A stretch of 64,000 nucleotides of DNA. Source: Paraburkholderia tropica (GTDB lineage Bacteria; Pseudomonadota; Gammaproteobacteria; Burkholderiales; Burkholderiaceae). Position 1 is the first letter of the stretch, and each line of letters begins with the position of its first letter. The translations under genes were made by a program, and so were the position numbers. This document shows, in pieces, positions 1 to 7,959 of the stretch. Location: contig NZ_FNZM01000003.1 in NCBI RefSeq assembly GCF_900109265.1, positions 186,001 to 250,000 on the forward strand, given 5' to 3'. The notes under the pieces were generated by a model, which saw nothing but the letters and a program-made list of their open reading frames with translations, did not search any database and was not told the DNA's origin.

Positions 1-455
1 GCCATGCAGCGTTCGAGCCGCTGGCGCTCCTCGCTGGCTTCGGCGCGGGCGGCGGGCGTGGGATCGTCGTCGGCGATGGCGTGCGCGACGGCGTCGTCGA
101 GCGGACTTTCGTGATGCTGGCGCAGGCGGTCGATCGCGCGGTTGCGCGCGAGCGTCACGAGCCAGGTCATCGCGCCGCCGCGCGCGGCATCGAACGTATC
201 GGCGCGACGCCATGCGGCCGTGAACACTTCCTGAAGCAGATCTTCGGCTTCGGCGCGGTCGTGAACCATGCGCACGAGCACGGCGAAGACATGGCCGGAG
301 GCGAGCCGGTAAAGCTCGGCGAAAGCGCGCTGCTCGCCGCGCGCCGTGGCGTCGAGCAGCTGGTTCAGACGCGCGCGGCGCGCCGCGTCGGACGCCTCGG
401 CGCGTGCGGATGGCGAGGCTGCGTTGTCGTCGAGGCCGCCGGACGGATCACTCAT
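1..455 (-). CDS. ECF RNA polymerase sigma factor (3' end cut by window)
   Basis: The minus strand from the ATG at 455 stays open to the window edge (151 codons). After a polar N-terminus of about 30 residues comes sigma-70 region 2: an AFAELY segment, the DRAEAEDLLQEVF core-binding helix, then TWLVTLARNRAIDRLRQ, which is the -10 recognition helix. The frame ends at the start of region 4, so the promoter -35 binding part lies outside. The protein directs RNA polymerase to a small regulon, typically envelope or oxidative stress genes. An anti-sigma gene would normally follow but is not visible. Family call is firm; the regulon is unknown. Confidence 0.9.
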   Translation of the reverse strand, partial: MSDPSGGLDDNAASPSARAEASDAARRARLNQLLDATARGEQRAFAELYRLASGHVFAVLVRMVHDRAEAEDLLQEVFTAAWRRADTFDAARGGAMTWLVTLARNRAIDRLRQHHESPLDDAVAHAIADDDPTPAARAEASEERQRLERCM

Positions 456-875
456 GCGAGGAGGGCGCGCTGGCGCACCCGCTGGAGGACATGGGCCCGA
501 ATATAGCATCGACCGCCCGATGCGCGGCGGCGGGCGGTACGGACAACGAGCGTGGCGAAAGTCGGCTGGCGTCATGAGCGTGAAGCGAAGGGTTTCACGA
601 TATACGGATGCGTGCGCGCGGCGGACGCGCATTGCATCCGCGCATTCGCGTGCACGAATTGAACCGCCTGGCTTCGATCGTCATTTTTTCAGACGTGACG
701 TGCGATACGATAGGCGTCCCGCATCAAACGGGTGCAGCCCGAGCGGCAGATGTCGCCGCGCGGGTTTTAAACAGCTTTTAAAAAGATTTCGATTGTCTTT
801 CGCGATCCGGCATAACACGTGGTTTTCCCTGATCGCTTTTTCCTCTGATTTTTATCGCCGCCTGAATTCGTTCTC
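456..875. other. Intergenic region between divergent sigma-factor and diguanylate cyclase genes
   Basis: No convincing coding sequence. The part nearest the diguanylate cyclase (about 760-870) is clearly more A/T-rich than its surroundings and probably holds that gene's promoter. The part next to the sigma factor should hold its own promoter. I could not assign exact -35/-10 elements. Confidence 0.5.
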
Positions 876-2060
876 ATGCCCAGCGCTTTCGCTCTTTTGG
901 CGATCCTGATCGTTTCGTGTCTGATGAGCGTGGCCGTGCTGGGTTCGCTCGTGCGCGCGTCGGTGCCGGGCGTGGGCCGCTGGTGCGTGGGTTATGCGCT
1001 GCTCGGCGTGGCGGCGACGTGGATTCTGATCGGCGGAATGCAGGCGGGCGCGATGACGATCGTCGGGGTGAGTTCGCTGACGCTGGGCGCGGTGCTGCTG
1101 CTCGTGCAGGGCACGCGGCGATTCTTCGACGTGCCGCCCGTGCGTCGCGACGAATGCGCGGCGCTCGTCTTCGCCGTGGCCGCGCTGGTCTACTTCACCC
1201 GTGTTGCGCCCAGTGCGAACGCGCGCGGCGTGATCGTCTCGCTGGGTTTCGTGTATGGCCGCTTCGTGGTGGGCAGCCTCGCGTTGCGTCACGCCGCGCG
1301 TGACGGCGCGAGCTACGCCTGCCGCCTGATTGCGGTGGCCGCCTGGCTGGGCGCGCTGGTTTATCTCGCGCGTATCGTCGCGATCGTGCTGGGCCTCGCG
1401 CCGGCATTGTCGTTTTTGCAACCGTCGCCGTGGAATATCGCGCTGCTCGGGCTCGCAATCGTCTCGCTGCCGTGCATGTCGACGGGCATGGTGATGCTCG
1501 CGCACGAACGCATTCTGCGCAGAATGGAAAAGCTCGCCACCGTCGACGAATTGACGGGCGCGCTCACGCGACGCGCATTCATGGAGCGGGCGCAGGCGTT
1601 GCTCGCGCACCGGCGCGCGCGCGGCGGCACGATGGCGATCGCCATTCTCGACATCGACAAGTTCAAGACGGTCAACGACAGCTTCGGCCATGCGGCAGGC
1701 GACCGGCTGCTCGCGCATATTTCGCGGATCGTCGCTGCGCAGATCCGGCCGTGCGATCTGTTCGGGCGGCTGGGCGGCGAGGAGTTCGCCGTCGCGTTCG
1801 TCGATGTCACGAGACGCGAGGCGGAGGCGTCGACCAATGCGCTGAGAGTGGCCGTCGAGTGTTCGTCCACGGACGGCGTGTCCTGCACGCTCAGCGCGGG
1901 CGTGGACAGCATCGGCGCAACCGAAAGCCTGGAGAGCGCCATCGCGCGCGTGGACGCCGCGCTTTACGTTGCGAAAGCGGCGGGGCGTAATCGGGTGGCG
2001 GTGGCCGCGGGCACGCACGAAGGCAATCGCGAAACCGGTTATCTGGCCGCATTGCGCTGA
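876..2060 (+). CDS. Membrane-bound diguanylate cyclase (GGDEF protein)
   Basis: The protein has 394 residues. The first ~210 form about six hydrophobic helices without a recognisable ligand-binding fold. Residues ~225-385 are a GGDEF domain: DELTGALTRRAF at its start, a metal-binding DIDKFK segment, and the signature GGEEF at residues 300-304. An RPCD motif at 291-294, five residues before the signature, is a classic I-site, so product inhibition by c-di-GMP is expected. No EAL domain follows. It should convert two GTP to c-di-GMP at the inner membrane. It appears monocistronic; the input signal is not evident. Confidence 0.93.
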   Translation: MPSAFALLAILIVSCLMSVAVLGSLVRASVPGVGRWCVGYALLGVAATWILIGGMQAGAMTIVGVSSLTLGAVLLLVQGTRRFFDVPPVRRDECAALVFAVAALVYFTRVAPSANARGVIVSLGFVYGRFVVGSLALRHAARDGASYACRLIAVAAWLGALVYLARIVAIVLGLAPALSFLQPSPWNIALLGLAIVSLPCMSTGMVMLAHERILRRMEKLATVDELTGALTRRAFMERAQALLAHRRARGGTMAIAILDIDKFKTVNDSFGHAAGDRLLAHISRIVAAQIRPCDLFGRLGGEEFAVAFVDVTRREAEASTNALRVAVECSSTDGVSCTLSAGVDSIGATESLESAIARVDAALYVAKAAGRNRVAVAAGTHEGNRETGYLAALR

Positions 2061-2366
2061 AAGGATGCGGCTGGATTCATGGCGGCCACATGCCATGGCG
2101 GGCAGGTTGGCGCCCGGCGGAAACACTCGATGCGTTATTCCCGATGATTCATGGTCGGCGAATCATGGCGAATGGAGCAATGCTCAATAGACGAAAAAGA
2201 CAAAAACGAGCGATAAAACCAATCAGCGAAAACCCGCCTGGGGAAAAGCCCAAATACAACCCAAACGCGATTGAACAGCGGCGAATGACAGGGGCGCGCA
2301 ACATCCCCGCGCGGTGCGATTCAGCGCCGGCGCGGCTCGCTTGCTGATTGACGGTGAATGGGTGAT
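2061..2366. other. Intergenic region, convergent genes
   Basis: No supported gene and no obvious rho-independent terminator between the diguanylate cyclase and the convergent H-NS-like gene. Composition becomes slightly A-rich around 2190-2260. Confidence 0.4.
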
Positions 2367-2717
2367 TTACAGGCGTTCGGCGCTGACGGTCGCGAGGCGG
2401 CTGCCGGCGAAAGGGTCGTTGGCCCAGTCGACGCGCGGGCGCGGCGCTTCGGCGCGCTCTTCCGGTTTGCGAATGGCGAAGTGCTCCAGCGCCTGACCGG
2501 CGCTAGTCACTTGTACGAGCCATTGCGGCATTTCACCCTGACCGTCCCAGGTGTCGCCCGCCGCGTTTTGATAACGCGCGGCGCGAATTCGAAGCTGATC
2601 GGCAGCGATCGAGGCCGCGATGTCGTCCGGCTCGATGCCGAACTCTTCCATTCTGCGGCGAAGGTAAGCAACGATGCTTTCCCGTTTACGTTCATCCACG
2701 TTTAAAAACTCCTTCAT
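2367..2717 (-). CDS. H-NS-family nucleoid-associated protein
   Basis: A 116-residue protein. The N-terminal ~45 residues are a charged helical region (a KRESIVAYLRRRMEEFGI segment) resembling the short oligomerisation helix of Burkholderiaceae H-NS proteins. Residues 49-66 carry the C-terminal DNA-binding motif Y-x4-G-D-T-W-x-G-Q-G-E-M-P-x-W. In most relatives the core loop is (Q/R)-G-R; here the arginine that enters the DNA minor groove is replaced by Glu. A ~50-residue extension follows. The start at 2717 is chosen because family similarity begins there; the frame is open further upstream to 2801 and no strong Shine-Dalgarno sequence supports either start. It may have altered DNA affinity or act through hetero-oligomers. 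Confidence 0.78.
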   Translation of the reverse strand: MKEFLNVDERKRESIVAYLRRRMEEFGIEPDDIAASIAADQLRIRAARYQNAAGDTWDGQGEMPQWLVQVTSAGQALEHFAIRKPEERAEAPRPRVDWANDPFAGSRLATVSAERL

Positions 2718-2896
2718 GCGAGGGACTGTGCTGCACTTTGCAGGTCGCAAATCGCATGCCGCAACGATAGCACGGCTGCGCGCCCGGGGTGCGGGATGCA
2801 CGCAGCATTTTTCAATCAGAGAGAGCCGGCGCGAGCAGGCGAGCGCGTCGATTGACCGACATGCGCCAGACCGCCAACTCGCGCCGAACGTTTACT

Positions 2897-3569
2897 TTAA
2901 GACGATTGATCATCCGGCGCGTTTAACTCGCCCAAAGACGATGACGACATCGCGAGCACCAGGCGTTCGAGACCGATGCCGAAACCCGCGCCTTCGCGAT
3001 ACGCGCCACCGCCCGCGATCTGCTGCTGGGCGCCGAGCGCCGCGCAGCGCATTTCAAAACCCTGGCCGCCGAGGTAATAGCTCAAGCCCCGGCGCGCGGC
3101 ACGGTCGAGATCATATCGGACACCCAATGAATCCAGAAACCCCGTTGCGACATCGACGCTGAATGCCGCCGCGCGTTCAGGTTCCGCGCATAGATATTCA
3201 AAGCCGAGTTGCGTAAATTCGCGGTATCGACCGGCTTGCGGCCGCTCGTACCTGTAACACCGTGCAATATAAAAGAGCATCCGTTCGCGCGCACCGCCGA
3301 GCAGATTGACCGCCTGTTCCTGAAAGAGCGCGGTGGCTTCCGGAATCAGACAGCATGGCCGACCGGATTTATCGGTGAACGTCCACATCTGCTGGAGGAT
3401 TTCGCTGCCGCCGGCTTTCTCGACGAAGGTGTCTTGCGACCACAACGCCGGGACGATCGCTTCTTCAGCGCCACGATCAATGAAGGTAGCTCCGGAAGCG
3501 GCTTTCGAGCGAGCGCATGACGGCGGCCGACTGGCCGGTGACGAAACGGGTTCCGCGAAGCATAGTCAT
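2897..3569 (-). pseudogene. Histidyl-tRNA synthetase-like (class II aaRS core) gene with a frameshift
   Basis: The ATG at 3569 opens a frame reading RGTRFVTGQSAAVMRSLESR and then stops (TGA at 3510-3512 region of the shifted frame, just after Ser-Tyr-Leu-His near 3483). The next frame continues directly as IDRGAEEAIVPALWSQDTF down to the TAA at 2897. One extra base near 3481-3484 splits the gene. The joined product (~223 residues) has class II motif 2 (YRYERPQAGRYREF), a RGLSYY segment resembling the HisRS RGLDYY box, and motif 3 (GFGIGLERL). It lacks the C-terminal anticodon-binding domain of full HisRS (~430 residues), so it is a catalytic-core paralogue. It lies behind a His-codon attenuator. 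The shift could be a mutation, a sequencing error or, less likely, recoding. Confidence 0.75.
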
Positions 3570-3588
3570 GTTTTTCTCCGTAGGCAAT

Positions 3589-3611
3589 AAAAAAGGCGCC
3601 ATCTGGCGCCT
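3589..3611 (-). terminator. Intrinsic terminator inside the leader of the HisRS-like gene (attenuator)
   Basis: On the minus strand a 7-bp stem (AGGCGCC/GGCGCCT) with the four-base loop AGAT is followed at once by six T residues, 20 bases before the start codon at 3569. A terminator between promoter and gene, rather than after a gene, marks this as an attenuator. Confidence 0.85.
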
Positions 3612-3669
3612 GGTTCCTGGTGTCCGAAGCCGGCGGCTTCAGAGCGATGGACGTAACGAACCCCGGCGC
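3606..3669 (-). promoter_or_regulatory. Predicted antiterminator pairing of the His attenuator
   Basis: Minus-strand bases 3669-3658 (GCGCC, a small bulge, then GGTTC) are complementary to 3616-3606 (GAACC-A-GGCGC). About 10 bp can form, and this captures the 5' arm of the terminator stem, so the two structures exclude each other. Between them sits a small GAAGCC/GGCTTC hairpin (about 3621-3635). A ribosome stalled at the His codons (3695-3687) would leave the 3669 arm free; one reaching the leader stop codon (3641-3639) would cover it. Confidence 0.7.
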
Positions 3670-3725
3670 AAGGTGTTGCGACCGCGATGATGATGAAACC
3701 GGGCGAGTTCGTGACGGCGTTCCAT
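3639..3725 (-). CDS. His-rich leader peptide of the attenuator
   Basis: A 28-codon frame begins MERRHELARFHHHRGRNT. Four of its first 13 residues are His, three of them consecutive (CAT CAT CAT at 3695-3687), and several Arg codons follow. It ends at TGA 3641-3639, upstream of the terminator hairpin. A GGAG lies only one base before the ATG, closer than ideal, so an upstream in-frame start (for example GTG at 3779) is possible. Its role is as a sensor: scarcity of charged tRNA-His should stall the ribosome and favour read-through into the HisRS-like gene, as in classical his operon leaders. Confidence 0.7.
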   Translation of the reverse strand: MERRHELARFHHHRGRNTLRRGSLRPSL

Positions 3726-4150
3726 GCTCCGATAATGACACAGCGAATTGCGTCTGTGAATGGCGGCGTTCGTATCCACTTTTTATTACCACTTATTGCC
3801 AGCGGTATCGGGTCGTGGGTTTTAGCGGCGCGCTCCGGTATTAATCCGGCAATATTTTCCGATTGATTCGTTTCGGGATTAAAGATGCGCACGTATGGCA
3901 CATTTTATTGGAGCCGGCATTCTATACGGTAAATATGCCTCATAGAAAAATACAATATTCCGCTAACGTTTGCGCGTTGATTTCACGACGGTTTTTCTGC
4001 GGTTTATTCACGCGGACTCAGTAAAATCATATGCTCTGCGCATACGTCTGCCGGGGGCGCAGACGCATATCGTTCCGTTGCGTGAATTGGGCATCGTAAA
4101 AGCGACCGTCCGCCTTATTTGCCCCTTCATAGAAATGGAAAACAAAAAAT
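3726..4150. other. Divergent promoter region between the His leader and the chemoreceptor
   Basis: About 425 bp, relatively A/T-rich between 3840 and 4010. It must contain the minus-strand promoter for the attenuated transcript and the plus-strand promoter for the chemoreceptor. A frame open across 3566-3901 on the minus strand overlaps the leader and has no protein-like features. I assign no exact promoter elements. Confidence 0.45.
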
Positions 4151-5911
4151 ATGAATCTGAATCGATTGTCGGTGAAGGCAAAGCTCACGGGTGCGTTCGG
4201 GATTTTGGCCTTTATCGTGTTGATCGTGTCCGCGTTGTCGTTGCACGAATTGAACGCCGCGAATAACCGCTTCGCGGGCTACGTCAGCGGGATCGACGCG
4301 CGCGCCAGGGCGGCGGTCGCGGTCCGCACGGCAGTCGACGATCGCGCGATGGCGGTGCGCAATCTGGTGCTGGTCACCACGCCCGAGGACGTCGCGCTCG
4401 AAAAAGCCGCGGTCGAGGACGCCGAACGGCGCGTCGAAACCAATCTCGACACCTTCAACGCCCTCGTTGCGAGCGCGTCCGACATGAACGAAAAAGGCCG
4501 CCGCCTGGCCGCCGAACTGCCGCGCATCGAAGCGCTGTATCGTCCGGTCGCGCTCGATATCGACCGGCTGGCGCTGAACAATCAACGCGACGCCGCGATC
4601 GCCGAAATCGACACGAAATGCCGGCCTTTGCTCGCGGCGCTGATCAAGGCGTCGAACGATTTCGCCGATTTCACCCAGGAGCGCGCGGCGCAACAGGTCC
4701 AGGAATCGGCGGAGCAATTCGCGCGGCAACGCATGCTGCTGATCGCGATTTGCCTCGCCGCCGTCGCGCTGGCGGTGCTGGCGGGCGTGCTCATCACGCG
4801 CGGGCTGTTGCGCGCGCTGGGCGCCGAACCGGCCGAACTCGGCGAAGTCACGCAGCGCGTGGCGTCGGGCGATCTGCGTCCGGTGCCGGGTGCGCAGCGC
4901 GCGCCCGCGGGTAGCGTGCTTGCCTCGATGGGCGAGATGCAGGCGAGCCTCGTGAGCCTGATCGGGCAGGTCCGCACATCCGCGAACAGCATCGGCACCG
5001 GTGCGAGCCAGATTGCGTCGGGCAACACGGAACTGTCGTCGCGCACGGAACAGCAGGCGGCGTCGTTGCAGGAAACCGCGGCGAGCATGGAGGAGTTGAC
5101 CTCGACCGTGAAGCAGAACGCCGAAAACGCCCAGCAGGCGAGCGCGCTCTCGCACAACGCATCGGAAGTGGCGGGGCGCGGCAATCAGGTGGTCGGCCAG
5201 GTGGTCGAGACGATGGGCGAGATCAGCACGAGCTCCACGCGGATCGCCGACATCACCGGCATCATCGAAGGGATCGCGTTCCAGACCAACATTCTCGCGC
5301 TGAATGCGGCGGTGGAAGCGGCCCGCGCGGGCGAGCAGGGGCGCGGTTTCGCGGTGGTCGCGAGCGAAGTGCGCAGCCTCGCGCAACGCTCGTCGAGCGC
5401 GGCGAAGGAGATCAAGGAACTGATCAACGCGTCGGTGCAGAAGATTCAGGACGGTTCGTCGCTGGCGGATGAGGCGGGCCGGACGATGGCGGAAGTTACG
5501 CAGGCCGTCGCGCGCGTGACCGACATCATGGGCGAAATCGCCGCCGCGTCGACCGAGCAGAGCCGCGGGATCGAGCAGGTCAATCAGGCGATCACGCAGA
5601 TGGACGACGTCACGCAACAGAACGCGGCGCTGGTGGAGGAAGCGGCGGCCGCGTCGAAATCGCTCGAGGATCAGGGCGTGAAGTTGAATCAGGCGATTGC
5701 GTTTTTCCATCTGGACGCCGAGGCGGGGTTTCAGGCGGTGAGCGTGGCGGCCGCGCCGATTCGTGCTGCGGGCGTTGCGCCGCGCAAAGTGAGCACGCGC
5801 GCGCCCGCGCCGGCGGTGCGCAAGACCGCCGCGCCCGCGAAACCTGCGGCCGCGCCGGCTCCCGCTTCCGCTCCTGCGCTGATCGACAACGACGGCTGGG
5901 ACACGTTCTGA
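4151..5911 (+). CDS. Methyl-accepting chemotaxis protein
   Basis: 586 residues. A first transmembrane helix at ~12-33, a helical periplasmic ligand domain (~35-190, four-helix-bundle type), a second helix at ~195-218, then a HAMP-like linker. The cytoplasmic signalling domain has the conserved hairpin tip ([20 protein letters not shown]) and flanking methylation helices rich in E/Q. An Ala/Pro-rich linker ends in GWDTF, similar to the NWETF pentapeptide that tethers CheR and CheB. It should relay a ligand signal to CheA/CheW. The gene stands alone with the convergent phosphodiesterase 16 bp downstream. Ligand unknown. Confidence 0.96.
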   Translation: MNLNRLSVKAKLTGAFGILAFIVLIVSALSLHELNAANNRFAGYVSGIDARARAAVAVRTAVDDRAMAVRNLVLVTTPEDVALEKAAVEDAERRVETNLDTFNALVASASDMNEKGRRLAAELPRIEALYRPVALDIDRLALNNQRDAAIAEIDTKCRPLLAALIKASNDFADFTQERAAQQVQESAEQFARQRMLLIAICLAAVALAVLAGVLITRGLLRALGAEPAELGEVTQRVASGDLRPVPGAQRAPAGSVLASMGEMQASLVSLIGQVRTSANSIGTGASQIASGNTELSSRTEQQAASLQETAASMEELTSTVKQNAENAQQASALSHNASEVAGRGNQVVGQVVETMGEISTSSTRIADITGIIEGIAFQTNILALNAAVEAARAGEQGRGFAVVASEVRSLAQRSSSAAKEIKELINASVQKIQDGSSLADEAGRTMAEVTQAVARVTDIMGEIAAASTEQSRGIEQVNQAITQMDDVTQQNAALVEEAAAASKSLEDQGVKLNQAIAFFHLDAEAGFQAVSVAAAPIRAAGVAPRKVSTRAPAPAVRKTAAPAKPAAAPAPASAPALIDNDGWDTF

Positions 5912-5927
5912 TCAAGCCGCGCGACGC

Positions 5928-6740
5928 TCACGCGAACGGCAGCGGTCCGTCGAACTGACCGATATAGCAAAGATGCGAGACCGCGCTGCTTTCACCGTCG
6001 CGATCGTCGTCGCTCCAGCGATGCAGCATGAAGGCGGGCGGTTCCATGTATGACGCCGGATCGGCGTCGGGTTGGAGCCGCAACGCGATTTGCGTCGTTG
6101 TGCTCGGGCACGTCAACACCGGCACGTTGCCAAGACGCGCGTGCATCGAACGATGCACGTGGCCCGCAACGATGCGATCGACGTTGGCGTGACGCGCGAC
6201 GAGATCGCGCAGCGGCTTCACATTCGTCATGCCGTACAGGTCGAGATAGGGAATGCCGGTCGCGAACGGCGGGTGATGCAACGCGATCATCACGCGCCGC
6301 CGCGCATGTTCGACGAGTTCGCGTTCGAGCCAGTCGAGCGAAGCCGGACTCAATTCGCCGTGGTGAAAACCGGGCACGGTCGAGTCGAGCGCGAGCAGAC
6401 GAATCGCGCCTGCGTCGATGCCGAAATGCAGTTCGCCTTCGCGCGGCAGCCACGCGTGATCGGCAAACGCCTCGCGCAGAAACCGGCGATGATCGTGATT
6501 GCCCGGCATCACCGCATACGGCAGCCGCAACGGCGCGAGCAATTCGCGCAGCATGGCGTATTCGTCGGGCCGGCCTTCGTCGGTCAGATCGCCGCTGATA
6601 AGGACGAAATCGGGCGCGGGATCGAGTCGGTTGAGCGTGGCGACCGCTTGCGCGAACATCGCGTTCGAATCGACGAGATCCTGATAGCGCCGGCCGTGCG
6701 GCCGCACATGAATATCCGAAATCTGGGCAATGACGCTCAC
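5928..6740 (-). CDS. Calcineurin-like metallophosphoesterase (CpdA-type cyclic-nucleotide phosphodiesterase)
   Basis: Conserved metal-binding motifs appear in order: DIH near the N-terminus, SGDLTDEG, PGNHDHR, ALHHPPF and GHVHR, which together bind two metal ions. This is the class III cyclic nucleotide phosphodiesterase pattern, so the likely activity is hydrolysis of cAMP or a related phosphodiester in the cytoplasm. The start is GTG at 6740, because a perfect AGGAGGA lies seven bases upstream; the open frame extends further to 6779 but without a ribosome site. Length 270 residues, normal for CpdA. Other metallophosphoesterase substrates remain possible. Confidence 0.88.
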   Translation of the reverse strand: MSVIAQISDIHVRPHGRRYQDLVDSNAMFAQAVATLNRLDPAPDFVLISGDLTDEGRPDEYAMLRELLAPLRLPYAVMPGNHDHRRFLREAFADHAWLPREGELHFGIDAGAIRLLALDSTVPGFHHGELSPASLDWLERELVEHARRRVMIALHHPPFATGIPYLDLYGMTNVKPLRDLVARHANVDRIVAGHVHRSMHARLGNVPVLTCPSTTTQIALRLQPDADPASYMEPPAFMLHRWSDDDRDGESSAVSHLCYIGQFDGPLPFA

Positions 6741-6814
6741 GCATTCCTCCTGCCGTATCGGCTCGCGCGTGTTGAACATATCGGCAACGAGACGAGATTA
6801 AGCGGCCAAAAATA

Positions 6815-6851
6815 AGCGGCCAAAAACCGTTGAGTTTGATTGGCCGCTTTT
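6815..6851 (-). terminator. Intrinsic terminator of the intradiol dioxygenase gene
   Basis: A nine-base inverted repeat (AGCGGCCAA/TTGGCCGCT) flanked by T-rich tracts in both directions. On the minus strand it lies 33 bp after the dioxygenase stop codon. A partial extra copy of the arm (AGCGGCCAA at 6801-6809) precedes it. Confidence 0.7.
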
Positions 6852-6883
6852 TCCGTGAGCGATCGGGGAGGACGCGCGGCGCG

Positions 6884-7789
6884 TTAGCGCGGCGGCGGAC
6901 CGAAGTGCGAATCGGCGCGCGGACCGAAGTTCGGATCAAACCGCGGTTCGACCGGTTGCGGCGTGGCGTCGGGATCGACGACCGCTTCCACGCGCGCGCG
7001 CAGAGGCTTGACGCGACCATCCACGGTGAACGGATTCACGCTGGCGATCATGCTCGAACCGTGCTGGTCCGTGAACACCGGGTCCTCGCGCGACGTCGTG
7101 CGCCGGATCGAGTGCGCGCGATATGGATCGGTTTGCATCAGCTGCACCATCAGCGCTTCGGGCAGAAAGAGCTGGCCGACGTGCGAGACGTGCGTGCCTT
7201 TCGCGTGCTGCGCATCCGGCGTGCGGACCTTGAAGTGGATGTGATTCGTGCGCCCGGGATACACGCCCGGCACGATGGTTTCGAACCTGACCGCGCCGCT
7301 GCGGTCGGTGTGCTGCATGCCGCGCAGGAAGGTGAGGTGATCGGTGGGCGGCGGCGGACCGGGCGGCCGGCCGGGCTGACCCTGGAAACCGCCGGGCGGC
7401 ACGCCGAACGGCATCCCCGCAGGCGGACGGCCCGGCGCGCCCGAGGCGAAATCGGGCGGCGGCGGCATGGCCGCCGTTTTCGTGTAGCCGGAATAGATGC
7501 CCATCGCGTCGCATTGCCAGATGTCGACGGCGGCGCCCACGAGCGGCGCGCAGGTGCGCTTGTCGGTCAGCACGATATCGAGCGTCAGCGCCACGCCGGG
7601 CTTGCCTTCGCGGATGTCGCTGCGCATCAGCGCGCCGTCGATCCAGTAAGGACCGACTTCCTGTTCGGGCGTGAGCTGGCAGGGCGCGGGGTTGGCGAGG
7701 GCGAGGGAATTCGCGTCGAAGACCGAAGCGGTGGTGCCCACGGCGATGGTCAGTTTGATGAATTCCCGTCGTGACAGGCGTGAGGTCAT
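6884..7789 (-). CDS. Tat-exported intradiol ring-cleavage dioxygenase-like protein
   Basis: 301 residues. The N-terminus has a twin-arginine signal (SRREFIKLT, then a hydrophobic stretch). The body is an intradiol dioxygenase fold: DIWQCDAMGIYSGY supplies one Tyr ligand, and PGVYPGRTNHIHFKV supplies the second Tyr and the two His ligands of non-haem Fe(III). Known relatives open catechol-type rings by ortho cleavage. Most dedicated enzymes are cytoplasmic; exported members act on extracellular aromatics of unknown identity. Residues ~108-152 are an unusual Pro/Gly-rich insertion, and the C-terminus has a second Phe-Gly-Pro-rich tail. It is monocistronic. Confidence 0.87.
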   Translation of the reverse strand: MTSRLSRREFIKLTIAVGTTASVFDANSLALANPAPCQLTPEQEVGPYWIDGALMRSDIREGKPGVALTLDIVLTDKRTCAPLVGAAVDIWQCDAMGIYSGYTKTAAMPPPPDFASGAPGRPPAGMPFGVPPGGFQGQPGRPPGPPPPTDHLTFLRGMQHTDRSGAVRFETIVPGVYPGRTNHIHFKVRTPDAQHAKGTHVSHVGQLFLPEALMVQLMQTDPYRAHSIRRTTSREDPVFTDQHGSSMIASVNPFTVDGRVKPLRARVEAVVDPDATPQPVEPRFDPNFGPRADSHFGPPPR

Positions 7790-7959
7790 TATTGTGCTGC
7801 AAGGTGCGGAATGTCCGCACTCTACCGGAGCGAAGTCGCCTGGCGATTACATCCGGCATTACGTTTTATTGCTGATTCTTCCTGCCCGGAAAGGTTGGGG
7901 TGCGCCCCATATTGGTTGCGCACGCATCGAATTCGCGTGCCGCCCAATCGGCATGGACT

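Noticed and set aside
3478..3490. Programmed +1 frameshift in the HisRS-like gene
   Set aside because: CTT CAT TGA lacks the internal Shine-Dalgarno and CTT-TGA-C context of the prfB type; a simple insertion or sequencing error is more likely, so I call it a pseudogene.
3566..3901. Minus-strand 111-codon frame through the His leader region
   Set aside because: It crosses the terminator hairpin and has no protein features; the leader peptide in the next frame with consecutive His codons explains the region better.
4127..5710. 527-codon minus-strand open frame opposite the chemoreceptor
   Set aside because: Shadow of the chemoreceptor codons, with a low-complexity Arg/Asp-rich product.
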